A DNA stretch of 64,000 nt. Source: Simmondsia chinensis (taxonomy: Eukaryota > Streptophyta > Magnoliopsida > Caryophyllales > Simmondsiaceae). Shown here piece by piece: positions 21,180-35,000 of this stretch (positions are counted from its first letter, which is position 1; every line of letters starts with the position of its first letter). The stretch lies in NCBI GenBank assembly GCA_018398585.1, contig JAGTTD010000020.1, positions 23,532,350 through 23,596,349 on the forward strand, in the 5' to 3' direction. The translations under genes were made by a program, and so were the position numbers. The notes beneath the pieces were generated by a model. That model was given only the letters and a program-made list of their open reading frames with translations, did no database searches and had not been told where the DNA came from.

Positions 21180-23737
21180 TCAGTCATCCAAGCCAGAAAT
21201 TTCAATTTGCCTTACATTCCTCGGCCGCCAGACATCGCCATCCACCTCCACTGCCACCTTCGGAACCACCACCGTCAGCACCCCTTCTTCCATCGACCAA
21301 CTCATCAGGTGAACCTGTCGGAAAAGTAACGATGTAAGGTCGATATTAAGAGGAATGAACTTAATCCCAAAATGTAAATGTAAAACAGATATAACCGTAT
21401 ACTGTGCTCTGATAATCGGCTCCTAAGGTTAACACAAAGGCTGCAATACCAAAGAGCATGGCTCAATTTAGATGTTGACTACGAGTCAACAAGTCAGCCA
21501 CTCATTCCATGTGGTAGAGATAATATAAGGAGAATTCCACTAGAATAGGGACGTTGATTTAGATGAGGAGTATGGCTTCGTGCCTATAAACAGAGTCATC
21601 TTCCCCATAATTAATGATCTAATCAGTAGTGATTATCTCAAAACTCAAACCCTCTCTTTAGAGTTACTATCTCTAACTCTAAGTTTTGATGATGAGGAGA
21701 GTAAAGGACTCCGGTACTCCTCTCGATTATTCTACACGTTTCTCAGAACAATCTACCAAAGGCAATAAGATAAATTTAGATCCAATTTCCCAATTGAGAT
21801 ATCCCTAAACTTTGTGTTTATATTTACCAATATATACCTACAATTTTTTGTGTCTTTTTGCAGTTAAACTCAACACCCTATTTAAAGGCACATAAGCAAA
21901 GGTCAAGGTTGGCCCTAACTCCTAAAAGCTTAAGAATTCAAAGCAAGTTTGGTCGATGAGCACTTTCTAGCAACTGAGATATTCAAGCCACTTTAAACAC
22001 ATTTTGAATAATCCACTCTATATTATAATTCTAGCTTATACGCAAATCTTCAATGTATAATATATACATAAGCATGATCATTGCTTCTCCTATTATGAAT
22101 GGTTATAGATCATACAAGCAAACCAAAAATGTAACCAATCTTTGAGTGCCCGTAACAAATTAGAGGGCCAACTGACACAGGGGCAAGAACGCGGTACTTG
22201 TAGGGAAATATAAACTCAATGTTTAAGTATACCCCGATTACGAAATCTGATCTGGACTTATCCTGCTGCCTTTGTTAAATGACTTTGAAAAAAGTGTAGA
22301 ACAATTGAGGAGTACCAGAATCCTTTAGTTTTCCCCGTTACCAAAAACTCAGAGTTAGGAGATGATAAAATACCGAAGTACTAAATTAATTGGGTCATTA
22401 ATTATGATTCGATACCTAAAAGGGTACCAACATGTAAGCACCAGATCCAATTAGAACTCCGAAGTTAAGCGTGATCGGGCAAGAGTAGTACCAAGATGGA
22501 TAACTTCCTGGGAAGTCCTCGTGTTGCACCCCTCAGGTTGGGAGTTCTCGGAAACAGCCTCTCTTCAGGGTAGCACCCTGAAGGAAGAAGGCTGCTTACA
22601 CCCCTACTTAGGCGGAAGCCCTTGAAGCACTAGGAATGTTACTTACTTTTTATTAATTATGATACAATCTAGACTTGAAAATAATCTAAAACTAAAACAA
22701 ACCGATAATGTAACCAATCTTTGAGAATGCCCATACACCTAATTTGGGCACGTACCAGCCAAAGAACCAACTTTCTCAAAAATTTAAGGTGATAAGTTAA
22801 AATTCATGAATAATTTTATATTCTAATATGTCCCTTCCTGAAAATGCCCACTGGACTTGAAGCATGAATATAGCACAAGCCCACCTCTTACATTATGCTT
22901 AAATTATCTTCATATTAAAAGTAGGGGTTGTTGAAATTCGAACCCGTGACCTTTTGATTAACAAAGCTTAATTATCATATCTAAGAATTAACTTTCCCAA
23001 GGCTGACGGGTGAAATTCCAATAATGATTTTATACTCTAACAGTATCAAATTATGGCATAAAAAGGCTTTATTTATAGGTATAAAGTCATATTCCTCATC
23101 TAAATACACTAGCTTAATGAATTATTACAATTATGAATTGCATCAAGAATAAAACTTTGACAAAATTTGAAATCATTTTCACCAAAATCTTATCAAACCG
23201 AGCTCAAACAAAGATTCGAAAGCTCGATAAGAGCTCGGCTTGAACTCAAACTCAATAAGGCTTACCGAGCTCGAGTTCAAACAGGGGTGCTCGGCTTTGC
23301 TCGGCTCGTTTACGCACTTGCCAAATGCGAGATGAAATTTAACAGCATTTATATGAGAATTTTGAACCAATTTTAAACCAAACCTTGGCAGTCTCCGGCA
23401 ACTTGAACCTCCAAACAAACCCACCCCCACTAACCCTCACACCACCACCCTCCTCCGCCACAACATCCACCTCATCTCTCCCCACACCCGGCAGCTCCGC
23501 CACAAAGATATGCGCCTCCGGCACCTCCTTGCACTCCATCCGCGCGCGCGCATTCCCAGACGTCTCGAGCGCGAACTCCGCGTAAGGGACAGTGCGCGCG
23601 CGCGCGAAGAAGGGGAAATCCGTAAATGGGTCGAGGAGATGGGGAGGGAAGAATCGATCCCAGAAGTCTTGCGGAAATGGGGTGAAGGGAAAGGGGGAAT
23701 CTTGGTTGTTTCTTGGGATGATTGACATCGTAGACAA
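21180..23737 (-). CDS. Small heat shock protein (alpha-crystallin), two exons
   Basis: Exon 1 is 23737-23384 (118 codons) and exon 2 is 21314-21180. The junction joins LPETAK to VHLMSWSMEEGVLTVVVPK with GT...AG borders, giving 162 residues. Small HSPs are ATP-independent chaperones. Seen: N-terminal arm, CKEVPEAHIFVAELPG start of the alpha-crystallin domain (about 69-84), the GVLTVVVPK strand, and an RPRNVRQIEI tail with a C-terminal I-x-I motif. The intron after LPExxK and the RNV tail suggest relation to the Hsp15.7-like group, but no SKL peroxisomal signal is present. Odd: between VRVSGG and FVWRFKLPE about 20 residues of the usual domain, including the loop that forms the dimer contact, are missing without an apparent frame break. 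The 2069-bp intron contains several transposable elements. Confidence 0.85.
22422..22640 (+). mobile_element. 5S rRNA-headed SINE, copy A
   Basis: 22422-22533 aligns with plant 5S rRNA from GGGT to GTGTTGCACCCCT, including TCCGAAGTTAAGCGTG and AAGTCCTCGTGTTGC; a few bases near the 5' end are lost. It is followed by the family tail CAGGTTGGGAG...CTCGGAAACAGCCTCT, GCACCCTGAAGG, AGGCTGC and GGCGGAAGCCCTTGAAGCAC. Lies in the intron of the small HSP gene. Confidence 0.85.
22850..23042 (-). repeat. TGTTAGAGTATA-type repeat, tRNA-like box
   Basis: On the minus strand it begins TGTTAGAGTATAAAATCATT and contains a GGTCACGGGTTCGAATTTC box, like the copies at 48975-50035, 57385 and 62433. In the small HSP intron. 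Confidence 0.6.
23160..23335. repeat. AGCTCG-type repeat fragment in intron
   Basis: ACCGAGCTCAAAC, GAGCTCGGCTTG and GCTCGGCTCGTTTACGC motifs; the small HSP exon starts 49 bp further on. Confidence 0.55.
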
Positions 23738-23812
23738 GGTGTTCGACGAAATGGCTCAATCAGATTTTTGGTGGAGTGTGTGTGGAAGTGGAGGTGTGTG
23801 TATTAAATGAGT

Positions 23813-23813
<1 letters not shown>

Positions 23814-23844
<31 letters not shown>
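23814..23844. repeat. (GA)n microsatellite in small HSP leader
   Basis: About 15 GA units, read as CT on the gene strand, roughly 80-110 bp upstream of the start codon. CT-rich leaders are common in plants. Confidence 0.8.
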
Positions 23845-23851
<7 letters not shown>

Positions 23852-23899
23852 GAATGTAATGGAAGAATCTGGAGAGTAGTAAAAAATAGTTATTTATGT

Positions 23900-25370
23900 A
23901 ATGGGTTGGGTATATTTTTAAGGGTAAATTATAAAAAGTTTCTTTGTTTTTTACTTTAAAAATAAAAACAAAAATTTACAAATAAAAGTACTCACAAAAC
24001 CTCCTCACTTTTAAAAATTTATCATTTAACCTCATGTAACTTATTTTTGACCATTTTGCCCCTAATGTTTAATTTTGTTTTTAGAAAAAGGTTTTATATT
24101 ATTAGACAAAAATTAAATATTTTATGTTTTCAGCAAAAAAAATTAAGAAAATTTTCTATATTTATAAATATATAATTATTTTAAAACTTTCAGGAAAAAA
24201 TTTTATGAGATAAAATATAACTTTTTTTTGGTTGAGGGGCAAAATGGTCAAAAAAATTTATTTAGGGGCAAAGTGAAAATTTTTCAAAAGTTAGGAGGTT
24301 TAGTGAGTAGTTTTATTTGTGAGAGAGGTTTTTTGTTATTGAAGCAAAAGTCACGGGATTTTTCTTTAATTTACCCTATTTTTAATATATACTTTGTACT
24401 CATAGGTATCGGGTATGGTTCTGGGTTATTTATGGGTCGGTATTTATTATCTTGGAGCAATTTTAAATGAGCCTAAATTAAAATTAAATAAGTCTAAACG
24501 AGGCGAACATATGTCGGATATTTTAATGTTTGACTATTTATTATTATAGGTACCTTGAACATTTCAATATATAAGTGGGATACTTTGATATTTGACTATT
24601 ATTTAGATATCCGATGCTTCAATATATAAGTAGGATACCTTGAGGTTTGACTATTTTTTACTTAAGTACCTGACGTTTCAATATATAAGTGGGATACCGA
24701 AAATTTGACTATTTATCACTTAGGTATTCTGAAGTTCTAATGTATAAGTGGGATACCTTAAGGTTTAAACTTCTATCAATTAGATACTTGGATATTTTAA
24801 AGTTTTATCAATCCCGTATCCTTCTAAAATTCGATAGATATTTACTAAAAATGTTAAATTAGAATATGACTCTAATAATATATATGTATTTTCATTACAA
24901 TTTGGTTATTTTGACAAAAAAATATTGACAAGACATATGATTTTAGCAACATATATGAGTAATTTACACGACAACTTGGTGAGTATTTTATCATAATTCG
25001 TTAAATTTTGATATGACTTTTATATATTATATTTGCAAAAAATTATTTAGATTTCTAAAAGATCTCATCAAATTCCAATATGGGGTACCTCAGTGATAAA
25101 ATATTGAAACTTAGGCTACTTCAATTTATTGTATATAGTTGAAATATAGTACCTATATAATAAATGTTAAAATATCCCGATACCTAACTGATTATATGTA
25201 TATACATGCATGCAGATGATTTAAATTACAACAATCCTAGCATATTATTGTTCAAATCAATAAATGATAATTGGATCCCCTTCTTGGTTTTGTTATCGAT
25301 TTTTTACCTTAAACTCTAAATTAGAATGAGTTAAAATCGAAACTTAGATTAATGATTATGCATTAACCAA
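23900..25370. other. Intergenic, with ~60-bp degenerate tandem repeat at 24520-24800
   Basis: No gene. Around 24520-24800 the phrase TCAATATATAAGTGGGATACCTTGA...TTTGACTATT recurs about every 60-65 bp, four or five times. Looser relatives occur at 25080-25190 and 6090-6230. Confidence 0.6.
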
Positions 25371-25516
25371 ACATGGGCTGACCCGACCCAACCCAACCCA
25401 ACCCGACCCAATCCAGAACCATCATCCTATCACTTCGTGGCTATGGGTCAAATGTTGGATGGGTCATGTTGGTTCTTAACCCAACCCACCCAAATCCAAC
25501 TTATGTGCACCCCTAA
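25371..25516. repeat. GACCC-type dispersed repeat cut by the MULE
   Basis: Runs of GACCCAACCC and GGGTCATG, ending ATGTGCACCCCTA. The MULE target duplication (25512-25520) includes the last bases of this repeat, so the MULE landed at its edge. Confidence 0.6.
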
Positions 25517-25520
25517 TTTA

Positions 25521-25650
25521 GGGAAATCACCAGAAATAGACCCCCCAGCCCCCATTTAACCTAAAACAGACCCCTATAACCTTAAATAAACCTTTTTAGA
25601 CAAAAATGCCCTCCCACTCCTAACCCCCCCACCCGTCCTCTTTCTCTCTC
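25521..25650 (+). repeat. Left terminal inverted repeat of the MULE
   Basis: Shares with the right end, in inverted order, GGGAAATCACCAG, CCTTAAATAAACCTTTTT, GACAAAAATGCCCTCC, CCGTCCTCTTTCTCTC-like and CTCATTTAATGC. Similarity becomes patchy after about 130 bp. Confidence 0.9.
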
Positions 25651-25994
25651 CTCATTTAATGCGCACAGTGCCACCCGTCCCTTCCATCTCTCCTTCTCTC
25701 TCCTCACATTTAATTCAACAGCTGTAATTTTTGAATTTACCCCCTCCCCTTCACGTCTTCTCTCTTCCCCAAAACCAAACGTGTTTTGCAAGCCACCTTC
25801 TCTCTCCTCTTTCTTACACCCATTCATTCTCTCTCTCCTCTTTCTCTCACCCGTTCATCCTCTTTCTCCTCTAACTTCAGCTGCGATTCTCGTTCCCGTG
25901 GGTGTATCTGCAGAGGTGTGTGGCGATATCCTCTGTTTTCACACCTTCATCCTTGCCCTGTTGCTGCTCTAGGGTTTAATCACCATTTCCGAAG
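25650..25994 (+). promoter_or_regulatory. Probable promoter/5' leader exon of the Ulp1 gene
   Basis: CT-rich sequence running to CGAAG|GTGAGC, a strong plant 5' splice site at 25994/25995. The first acceptor that leads to an ATG is TTTATTTCAG at 35209, directly before the first coding codon. I infer a non-coding exon in the TIR, joined over a 9215-bp intron. No transcript evidence is available here. Confidence 0.55.
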
Positions 25995-26079
25995 GTGAGC
26001 ACCGATTTTCGAAGTTATTTTTGTAGGGAAATGTATAGTATCTGTTAGGGTTTAGGGTTTTGGTATTAGTGGCTTTTTT

Positions 26080-29000
26080 GAATAAGGCTTAGTGTGTTTT
26101 ATTGGTGTAAAATCAACTTCTGGCATGTTTTGTGGTATAATGATGTAAAATCAACGTTTATAAGTGTGTTTCATGTAATCCCTATGTGTCGACACACATG
26201 CATGGTTTATGAGCAAGCATACACTGTCTAAGATTGGTTTTAATGGTGTAAAATCAACTTGTGCGGACTTTTTTTAAGCAATTAGTGGGTTACGAGCAAC
26301 CATACACTGTGTATGTTTGGTTTTAATGGTGAATAACCAACTTGTGTTTGTGTATGTTGAGTAATAAAGGTGTATGATCAACATACACTGTCTATGAATG
26401 GTTTTAATGGTGTAAAATCAACTTGTGCAGACTTTTTTTAAACAATTAGTGGGTTAGGAGCAACCATACACTGTGTATGTTTGGTTTTAATAGTGAATAA
26501 CCAACTTTTGTTTGTGTATGTTGAGTAATAAAGGTGTATGATCAACATACACTGTCTGTGATTGGTATTAATGGTGTAAAATCAACTTGTGTAGACTTTT
26601 TTTAAGCAATTAGTGGGTTAAGAGCAACCATACACTGCGTATGCTTGGTTTTAATGGTGAGTAACCAACTTGTGTTTGTGTATGTTGAGTAATAAAGGTG
26701 TATGATCAACATACACTGTCTATGATTGGTTTTAAGGGTGAAAAATCAATTTGTATAGACGTTTTTTAAACAATTAGCGGGTTAGGAGCAACCATACATT
26801 GTGTATGTTTGGTTTTAATGGTGAATATCCAACGTGTGTTTGTGTATGTTGAATAATAAAGGTGTATGATCAACATACACTGTCTATGATTGGTTTTAAT
26901 GGTGTAAAATTAACTTATGTAGATGTTTTTTAAGCAATTAATGGGTTAGGAGCAACCATACATTGTATATGTTTGGTTTAAATGGTGAATATCCAACTTG
27001 TGTTTGTGTATGTCGAGTAATAAAGGTGTATGATCAACATACACTGTCTATGATTGGTTTTAATGGTGTAAAATCAACTTGTGCAGACTTTTTTTAAGCA
27101 ATTAGTGGGTTAGGAGCAACCATACACAGTGTATGTTTGGTTTAAATGGTGAATAACCAACTTGTGTTTGTGTATGTTGAGTAATAAAGGTGTATGATCA
27201 ACATACACTGTCTATGATTGGTTTTAATGGTGTAAAATCAACTTGTGTAGACTTTTTTTAAACAATTAGTAGGTTAGGAGCAACCATACATTCTGTATGT
27301 TTGGTTTTAATGGTGAATAACCAACTTATGTTTGTGTATGTTGAGTAATAAAGGTGTATGAGCAAGCATACACTGTCTATGATTGATTTTAATGGTGTAA
27401 AATCAACTTGTGTAGACTTGTTTTAAGCAATTAGTGGGTTAGGAGCAACCATACATTGTGTATGTTTGGTTTTAATGGTGAATAACCAACTTGTGCTTGT
27501 GTATGTTGAGTAATAAAGGTGTATGAGCAAGCATACACGGTCTATGATTGGTTTTAATGGTGTAAAATCAACTTGTGCAGACTTTTTTTAAGTAATTACT
27601 GGGTTAGAAGCAACCATACATTCTGTATGTTTGGTTTTAATGGTGAATATCCAACTTCTGTTTGTGTATGTTGAGTAATAAAGGTGTATGATCAACATAC
27701 ACTGTCTATGATTGGTTTTAGTGGTGTAAAATCAACTTGTGTAGACGTTTTTTAAGCAATTAGTGGGTTAGGAGCAACCATACATTGTATATGTTTGTTT
27801 TTAATGGTGAATATCCGACGTGTGTTTGTGCATGTTGAGTAATAAAGGTGTATGATAAACATACACTGTCTATGATTGGTTTCAATGGTGTAAAATCAAC
27901 TTGTGTAGACTTTTTTAAGCAATTAGTGGGTTAGGAGCAACCATACATTGTGTAGGTTAGGTTTTAATGGTGAATAACCAACTTGTGTTTGTATATGTTG
28001 AGTAATAAACATGTATGAGCAAGCATACACTGTCTATGATTGGTTTTAATGGTATAAAATCAACTTGTGTAGACTTTTTTTAAGTAATTAGTGGGTTAGG
28101 AGCAACCATACATTGTGTATGTTTGGTTTTAATGGTGAATATCCAACGTATGTTTGTGTATGTTGAGTAATAAAGGTGTATGATCAACATACCCTGTCCA
28201 TGATTGGTTTTAATGGTGTAAAATCAACTTGTGCAGACTTTTTTTAAGCAATTAGTGTGTTAGGAGCAACCATACATACTGTACGTTTGGTTTTAATATT
28301 GAATAACCAACTTGTGTTTGTGTATGTTGAGTAATAAAGGTGTATGAGCAAGCATACACTGTCTATAATTGGTTTTAATGCTGTAAAATCAACTCGTGTA
28401 AACTTTTTTTAAGTAATTACTGGGTGAGGAGCAACCATACATTCTATATGTTTGGTTTTAATGGTGAATAACGAACTTGTGTTTGTGTATGTTGGGTAAT
28501 AAAGGTGTATGAGCGAGCATACACTGTCTATGATTGGGTTTAATGGTGTAAAATCAACTTATGTAGACTTTTTTTAAGTAATTAGTGGGGTAGGAGCAAC
28601 CATGCATTATATATGTTTGGTTTTAATGGTGAATAACCAACTTGTGTTTGTGTATGTTGAGTAATAAAAGGGTATGATCAACATACACTGTCTATGATTG
28701 GTTTTGATGGTGTAAAATCAACTTGTGTAGACTTTTTTTAAGCACTTAGTGGGTTATGAGCAACCATATATTCTGTATGTTTGGTTTTAATGGTGAATAT
28801 CCAACGTGTGTTTGTGCATGTTGAGTAATAAAGGTGTATGATCAACATACACGGTCTATGATTGGTTTTAATGGTATAAAATCAACTTGTGTAGACGTTT
28901 TTTAAGCGATTACTGGGATAGGAGCAACCATACATTGTGTATATTTGGTTTTAATGGTGAATAACCAACTTGTGTTTGTGTATGTTGAGTAATAAAGGTG

Positions 29001-32000
29001 TATGATCAACATACCCTGTCTATGATTGGTTTTAGTGGTGTAAATTCAACTTGTGTAGACTTTTTTTAAGCAATTAGAGGGTTAGGAGCAACCATACATT
29101 CTGTATGTTTGGCTTTAATGGTGAATAACCAACTAGTGTTTGTGTATGTTGAGTAATAAAGGTGTATGGGCAAGCATACACTTTCTATGATTGGTTTTAA
29201 TGGTGTAAAATCAACTTGTGTAGACTTTTTTTAAGTAATTAGTGGGTTACGAGCAACCATACATTGTGTATGTTTGGTTTTAATGGTGAATAACCAACTT
29301 GTGTTTGTGTACGTTGAGTAATAAAGGTGTATGATCAACATACACAGTCTATGATTGGTTTTAATGGTGTAAAATCAACTTGTGTTGACTTTTTTTAAGC
29401 AATTACTGGGTTAGGAGCAACCATACATTCTGTATGTTTGGTTTTAATGGTGAATAACCAACTTGTGTTTGTGTATGTTGAGTAATAAAGATGTATGAGC
29501 AAGCATACACTGTCTATGATTGGTTTTAATGGTGTAAAATCAACTTGTGTAGACTTTTTTTAAGCAATTAGTGGGTTATGAGCAACCATACACTGTGTAT
29601 GTTTGGTTTTAATGGTGAATAACCAACTTGTGTTTGTGTATGTTGAGCGTTAAAGGTGTATGAGCAAGCATACACTGTCTATGATTGGTTTTAATGGTAT
29701 AAAATCAACTTGTGTAGACTTTTTTTAAGTAATTAGTGGGTTAGGAGCAACCATACATTGTGTATGTTTAGTTTTAATGGTGAATAACCAACTTGTGTTT
29801 GTGTATGTTGAGTAATAAAGGTGTATGATCAACATACACTGTCTATGATTGGTTTTAATGGTGTAAATTCAACTTGTGTAGACGTTTTTTAAGCAATTAG
29901 TGGGTTAGGAGCAACCATACATTGTGTATGTTTGGTTTAAATGGTGAATAACCAACTTGTGTTTGTGTATGTTGAGTAATAAAGGTGTATGATCAACATA
30001 CACTGTCTATGTTTGGTTTTAATGGTGTAAAATCAACTTGTGTAGACTTTTTTTTAAGCAATTAGTAGGTTAGGAGCAACCATACATTCCGTATGTTTGG
30101 TTTTAATAGTGAATAACCAACTTGTGCTTGTGTATGTTGAGTAATAAAGGTGTATGAGCAAGCATACACTGTCTATGATTGGTTTTAATGGTGTAAAATC
30201 AACTTGTGTAGACTTTTTTTAAGCAATTACTGGGTTAGGAGCAACCATACATTCTGTATGTTTGGTTTTAAGGGTGAATATCCAACTTCTGTTTGTGTAT
30301 GTTGAGTAATAAAGGTGTATGATCATTATACACTGTCTATGATAGGTTTTAATGGTGTAAAATCAACTTGTGTAGACCTTTTTTAAGCAATTAGTGGATT
30401 AGGAGCAACCATACATTGTGTATGTTTGTTTTTAATGGTGAATATCCAACGTGTGTTTGTGCATGTTGAGTAATAAAGGTGTATGATCAACATACACCGT
30501 CTATGATTGGTTTTAATGATGTAAAATCAACTTGTGTAGAATTTTTTAAGCAATTAGTGGGTTAGGAGCAACCATACATTGTGTAGGTTTGGTTTTAATG
30601 GTGAATAACCAACTTGTGTTTGTGTATGTTGAGTAATAAACGTGTATGAGCAAGCATACACTGTCTATGATTGGTTTTAATGGTATAAAATCAACTTGTG
30701 TAGACTTTTTTTAAGTAATTAGTGAGTTAGGAGCAACCGTACATTGTTATGTTTGGTTTTAATGGTGAATATCCAACGTGTGTTTGTGTATGTTGAGTAA
30801 TAAAGGTGTATGATCAACATACCCTGTCCATGATTGGTTTTAATGGTGTAAAATCAACTTGTGCAGACTTTTTTTAAGCAATTAGTGTGTTAAGAGCAAC
30901 CATACATTCTGTACGTTTGGTTTTAATGGTGAATAACCAACTTGTGTTTTTGTATGTTGAGTAATAAAGGTGTATGAGCAAGCATACACTGTTTATAATT
31001 AGTTTTAATGGTATAAAATCAACTCGTGTAGACTTTTTTTAAGTAATTAGTGGGTGAGGAGCAACCATACATTTTGTATGTTTGGTTTTAATGGTGAATA
31101 ACCAACTTGTGTTTGTGTATGTTGAGTAATAAAGGTGTATGAGCAAACATACACTGTCTATGATTGTTTTTAATGGTGTAAAATCAACTTATGTAGCCTT
31201 TTTTTAAGTAATTAGTGGGTTAGGAGCAACCATACATTTTGTATGTTTGGTTTTAATGGTGAATAACCAACTTGTGTTTGTGTATGTTGAGTAATAAAGG
31301 TGTATGATCAACATACACTGTCTATGATTGGTTTTGATGGTGTAAAATCAACTTTTGTAGACGTTTTTTAAGCAATTAGTGGGTTAGGAGCAACCATGCA
31401 TTGTGTATGTTTGGTTTTAATGGTGAATAACCAACGTGTATTTGTGCATGTTGAGTAATAAAGGTGTATGATCAACATACACTGTCTATGATTGGTTTTA
31501 ATGGTGTAGAATCAACTTGTGTAGACGTTTTTTAAGCAATTACTGGGTTAGGAGCAATCATACATTGTGTATCTTTGGTTTTAATGGTGAATAACCAACT
31601 TGTGTTTGTGTATGTTGAGTAATAAAGGTGTATGATCAACATACCCTGTCTATGATTGATTTTAGTGGTGTAAATTCAACTTTTGTAGACTTTTTTTAAG
31701 CAATTAGTGGGTTAGGAGCAACTATACATTCTGTACGTTTTGTTTTAATGGTGAATAACCAACTTGTGTTTGTGTATGTTGAATAATAAAGGTGTATGAG
31801 CAAGCATACACTGTCTATGATTGATTTTAATGGTGTAAGGTCAACTTGTGTAGACTTTTTTTAAATAATTAGTGGGTTACGAGAAACCATACATTGTGTA
31901 TGTTTGGTTTTAATTGTGAATGACCAACTTGTGTTTGTGTATGTTGAGTAATAAAGGTGCATGATCAATATACACTGTCTATGATTGGTTTTAATGGTGC

Positions 32001-35000
32001 AAAATCAACTTGTGTAGACTTTTTTTAAGCAATTACTGGGTTAGGAGCAACCATACATTCTGTATGTTTGGTTTAATGGTGAATAACCAACTTGTGTTTG
32101 TGTATGTTGAGGAATAAAGGTGTATGAGCAAGCATACACGGTCTATGATTGGTTTTAATGATGTAAAATCAACTTGTGCAGACTTTTTTTAAGTAATTAC
32201 TGGGTTAGGAGCAACCCTACATTCTGTATGTTTGGTTTTAAGGGTGAATATCCAACTCCTGTTTGTGTATGTTGAGTAATAAAGGTGTATGATCAACATA
32301 CACTGTCTATGATTGGTTTTGATGGTGTAAAATCAACTTGTGTAGACGTTTTTTGAGCAATTAGTGGGTTAGGAGCAACCATACATTGTGTATGTTTGGT
32401 TTTAATGGTGAATATCCAACGTGTGTTTGTGCATGTTGAGTAATAAAGGTGTATGATAAACATACACTGTCTATGATTGGTTTTAATGGTGTAAAATCAA
32501 CTTGTGTAGACTTTTTTAAGCAATTAGTGGGTTATGAGCAACCATACATTGTTTAGGTTTGGTTTGGTTTTAATGGTGAATATCCAACGTGTGTGTATGT
32601 TGAGTAATAAAGGTGTATGATCAACATACACTGTCTATGATTGGTTTTAATGGTGTAAAATCAACTTGTGTAGACTTTTTTTAAGCACTTAGTGGGTTAA
32701 GAGCAACCATACATTATGTATGTTTGGTTTTAATGGTGAATATCCAACTTCTGTTTGTGTATGTTGAGTAATAAAGGTGTATGAGCAAGCATACACTGTT
32801 TATGATTGGTTTTTATGGTGTAAAATCAACTTGTGTAGACTTTTTTTAAGTAATTAGTGGGTTAGGAGCAACTATACATTGTGTATGTTTGGTTTTAACG
32901 GTGAATAACCAACTTGTGTTTGTGTATGTTTAGTAATAAAGGTGTATGAGCAAGCATACACTGTCGATGATTGGTTTTAATGGTGTGAAATCAACTTGTG
33001 AGACTTTTTTTAAGTAATTAGTGGGTTAGGAGCAACCATACATTCTGTATGTTTGGTTTTAATGGTGAATAACCAACTTGTGTTTGTGTATGTTGAGTAA
33101 TAAAGGTGTATGATCAACATACACTGTCTGTGATTGGTTTTAATGGTGTAAAATCAACTTGTGTAGACGTTTTTTAAGCAATTAGGGGGTTAGGAGCAAC
33201 CATACATTGTGTATCTTTGGTTTTATTGGTGAATAACCAACTTGTGTTTGTGTATGTTGAGTAATAAAGGTGTATGATCAACATACACTGTCTGTGATTG
33301 GTTTTAATGGTGTAAAATCAACTTGTGTAGACTTTTTTTAAGCAATTAGTGGGTTATGAGCAACCATACACTGTGTATGTTTGGTTTTAATGGTGAATAA
33401 CGAACTTGTGTTTGTGTATGTTGGGTAATAAAGGTGTATGAGCGAGCATACACTGTCTATGATTGGTTTTAATGGTGTAAAATCAGCTTGTGTGGACTTT
33501 TTTTAAGTAATTAGTGGGTTAGGAGCAACCATACATTGTGTATGTTTGGTTTTAATGGTGAATAACTAACTTGTGTTTGTGTATGTTGAGTAATAAAGGT
33601 GTATGAGCAAGCATACACTGTCCATGATTGGTTTTAATGGTGTAAAATCAACTTGTGTAGACTTTTTTTAAGTAATTAGTGGGTTAGGAGCAACCATACA
33701 TTGTGTATGTTTGGTTTTATTGGTGAATAACCAACTTATGTTTTTGTATGTTGAGTAATAAAGGTATATGATCAACATACACTGTCTATGATTGGTTTTA
33801 ATCGTGTAAAATCAACTTGTGTAGACGTTTTTTAAGCAATTAGTGGGTTAGGAACAAGCATACATTGTGTATGTTTGGTTTTAATGGTGAATAACCAACT
33901 TGTGTTTGTGTATGTTGAGTAATAAAGGTGTATGAGCAAGCATACACTGTCTATGATTGGTTTTAATGGTGTAAAATCAACTTGTGAGACTTTTTTTAAG
34001 TAATTAGTGGGTTAGGAGCAACCATACATTCTGTATGTTTGGTTTTAATGGTGAATAACCAACTTGTGTTTGTGTATGTTGAGTAATAAAGGTGTATGAT
34101 CAACATACACTGTCTGTGATTGGTTTTAATGGTGTAAAATCAACTTGTGTAGACGTTTTTTAAGCAATTAGTGGGTTAGGAGCAACCATACATTGTGTAT
34201 CTTTGGTTTTAATGGTGAATAACCAACTTGTGTTTGTGTATGTTGAGTAATAAAGGTGTATGATCAACATACACTGTCTGTGATTGGTTTTAATGGTGTA
34301 AAATCAACTTGTGTAGACTTTTTTTAAGCAATTAGTGGGTTATGAGCAACCATACACTGTGTATGTTTGGTTTTAATGGTGAATAACGAACTTGTGTTTG
34401 TGTATGTTGGGTAATAAAGGTGTATGAGCGAGCATACACTGTCTATGATTGGTTTTAATGGTGTAAAATCAGCTTGTGTGGACTTTTTTTAAGTAATTAG
34501 TGGGTTAGGTGCAACCATACATTGTGTATGTTTGGTTTTAATGGTGAATAACCAACTTATGTTTGTGTATGTTGAGTAATAAAGGTGTATGAGCAAGCAT
34601 ACACTGTCCATGATTGGTTTTAATGGTGTAAAATCAACTTGTGTAGACTTTTTTTAAGTAATTAGTGGGTTAGGAGCAACCATACATTGTGTATGTTTGG
34701 TTTTATTGGTGAATAACCAACTTGTGTTTTTGTATGTTGAGTAATAAAGGTGTATGATCAACATACACTGTCTATGATTGGTTTTAATCGTGTAAAATTA
34801 ACTTGTGCAGACGTTTTTTAAGCAATTAGTGGGTTAGGAACAAGCATACATTGTGTATGTTTGGTTTTAATGGTGAATAACCAACTTGTGTTTGTGTATG
34901 TTGAGTAATAAAGGTGTATGATCAACATACACTGTCTATGATTGGTTTGGATGGTGTAAAATCAACTTGTGTAGACTTTTTTTAAGCAATTAGTGGGTTA

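Noticed and set aside
23861..23874. Heat shock element upstream of the small HSP gene
   Set aside because: GGAAGAATCTGGAG matches only about two and a half of the three GAA/TTC modules and lies between the only TATA-like sequence and the start codon, an unusual place.
25582..25998. Short open frames within the left TIR (both strands)
   Set aside because: They consist of CT-rich low-complexity sequence, match no protein and end at the splice donor; treated as non-coding leader.
26040..26060. Telomere-like TTAGGGTTTAGGG
   Set aside because: Barely two units at the start of the intron, not an interstitial telomere array.
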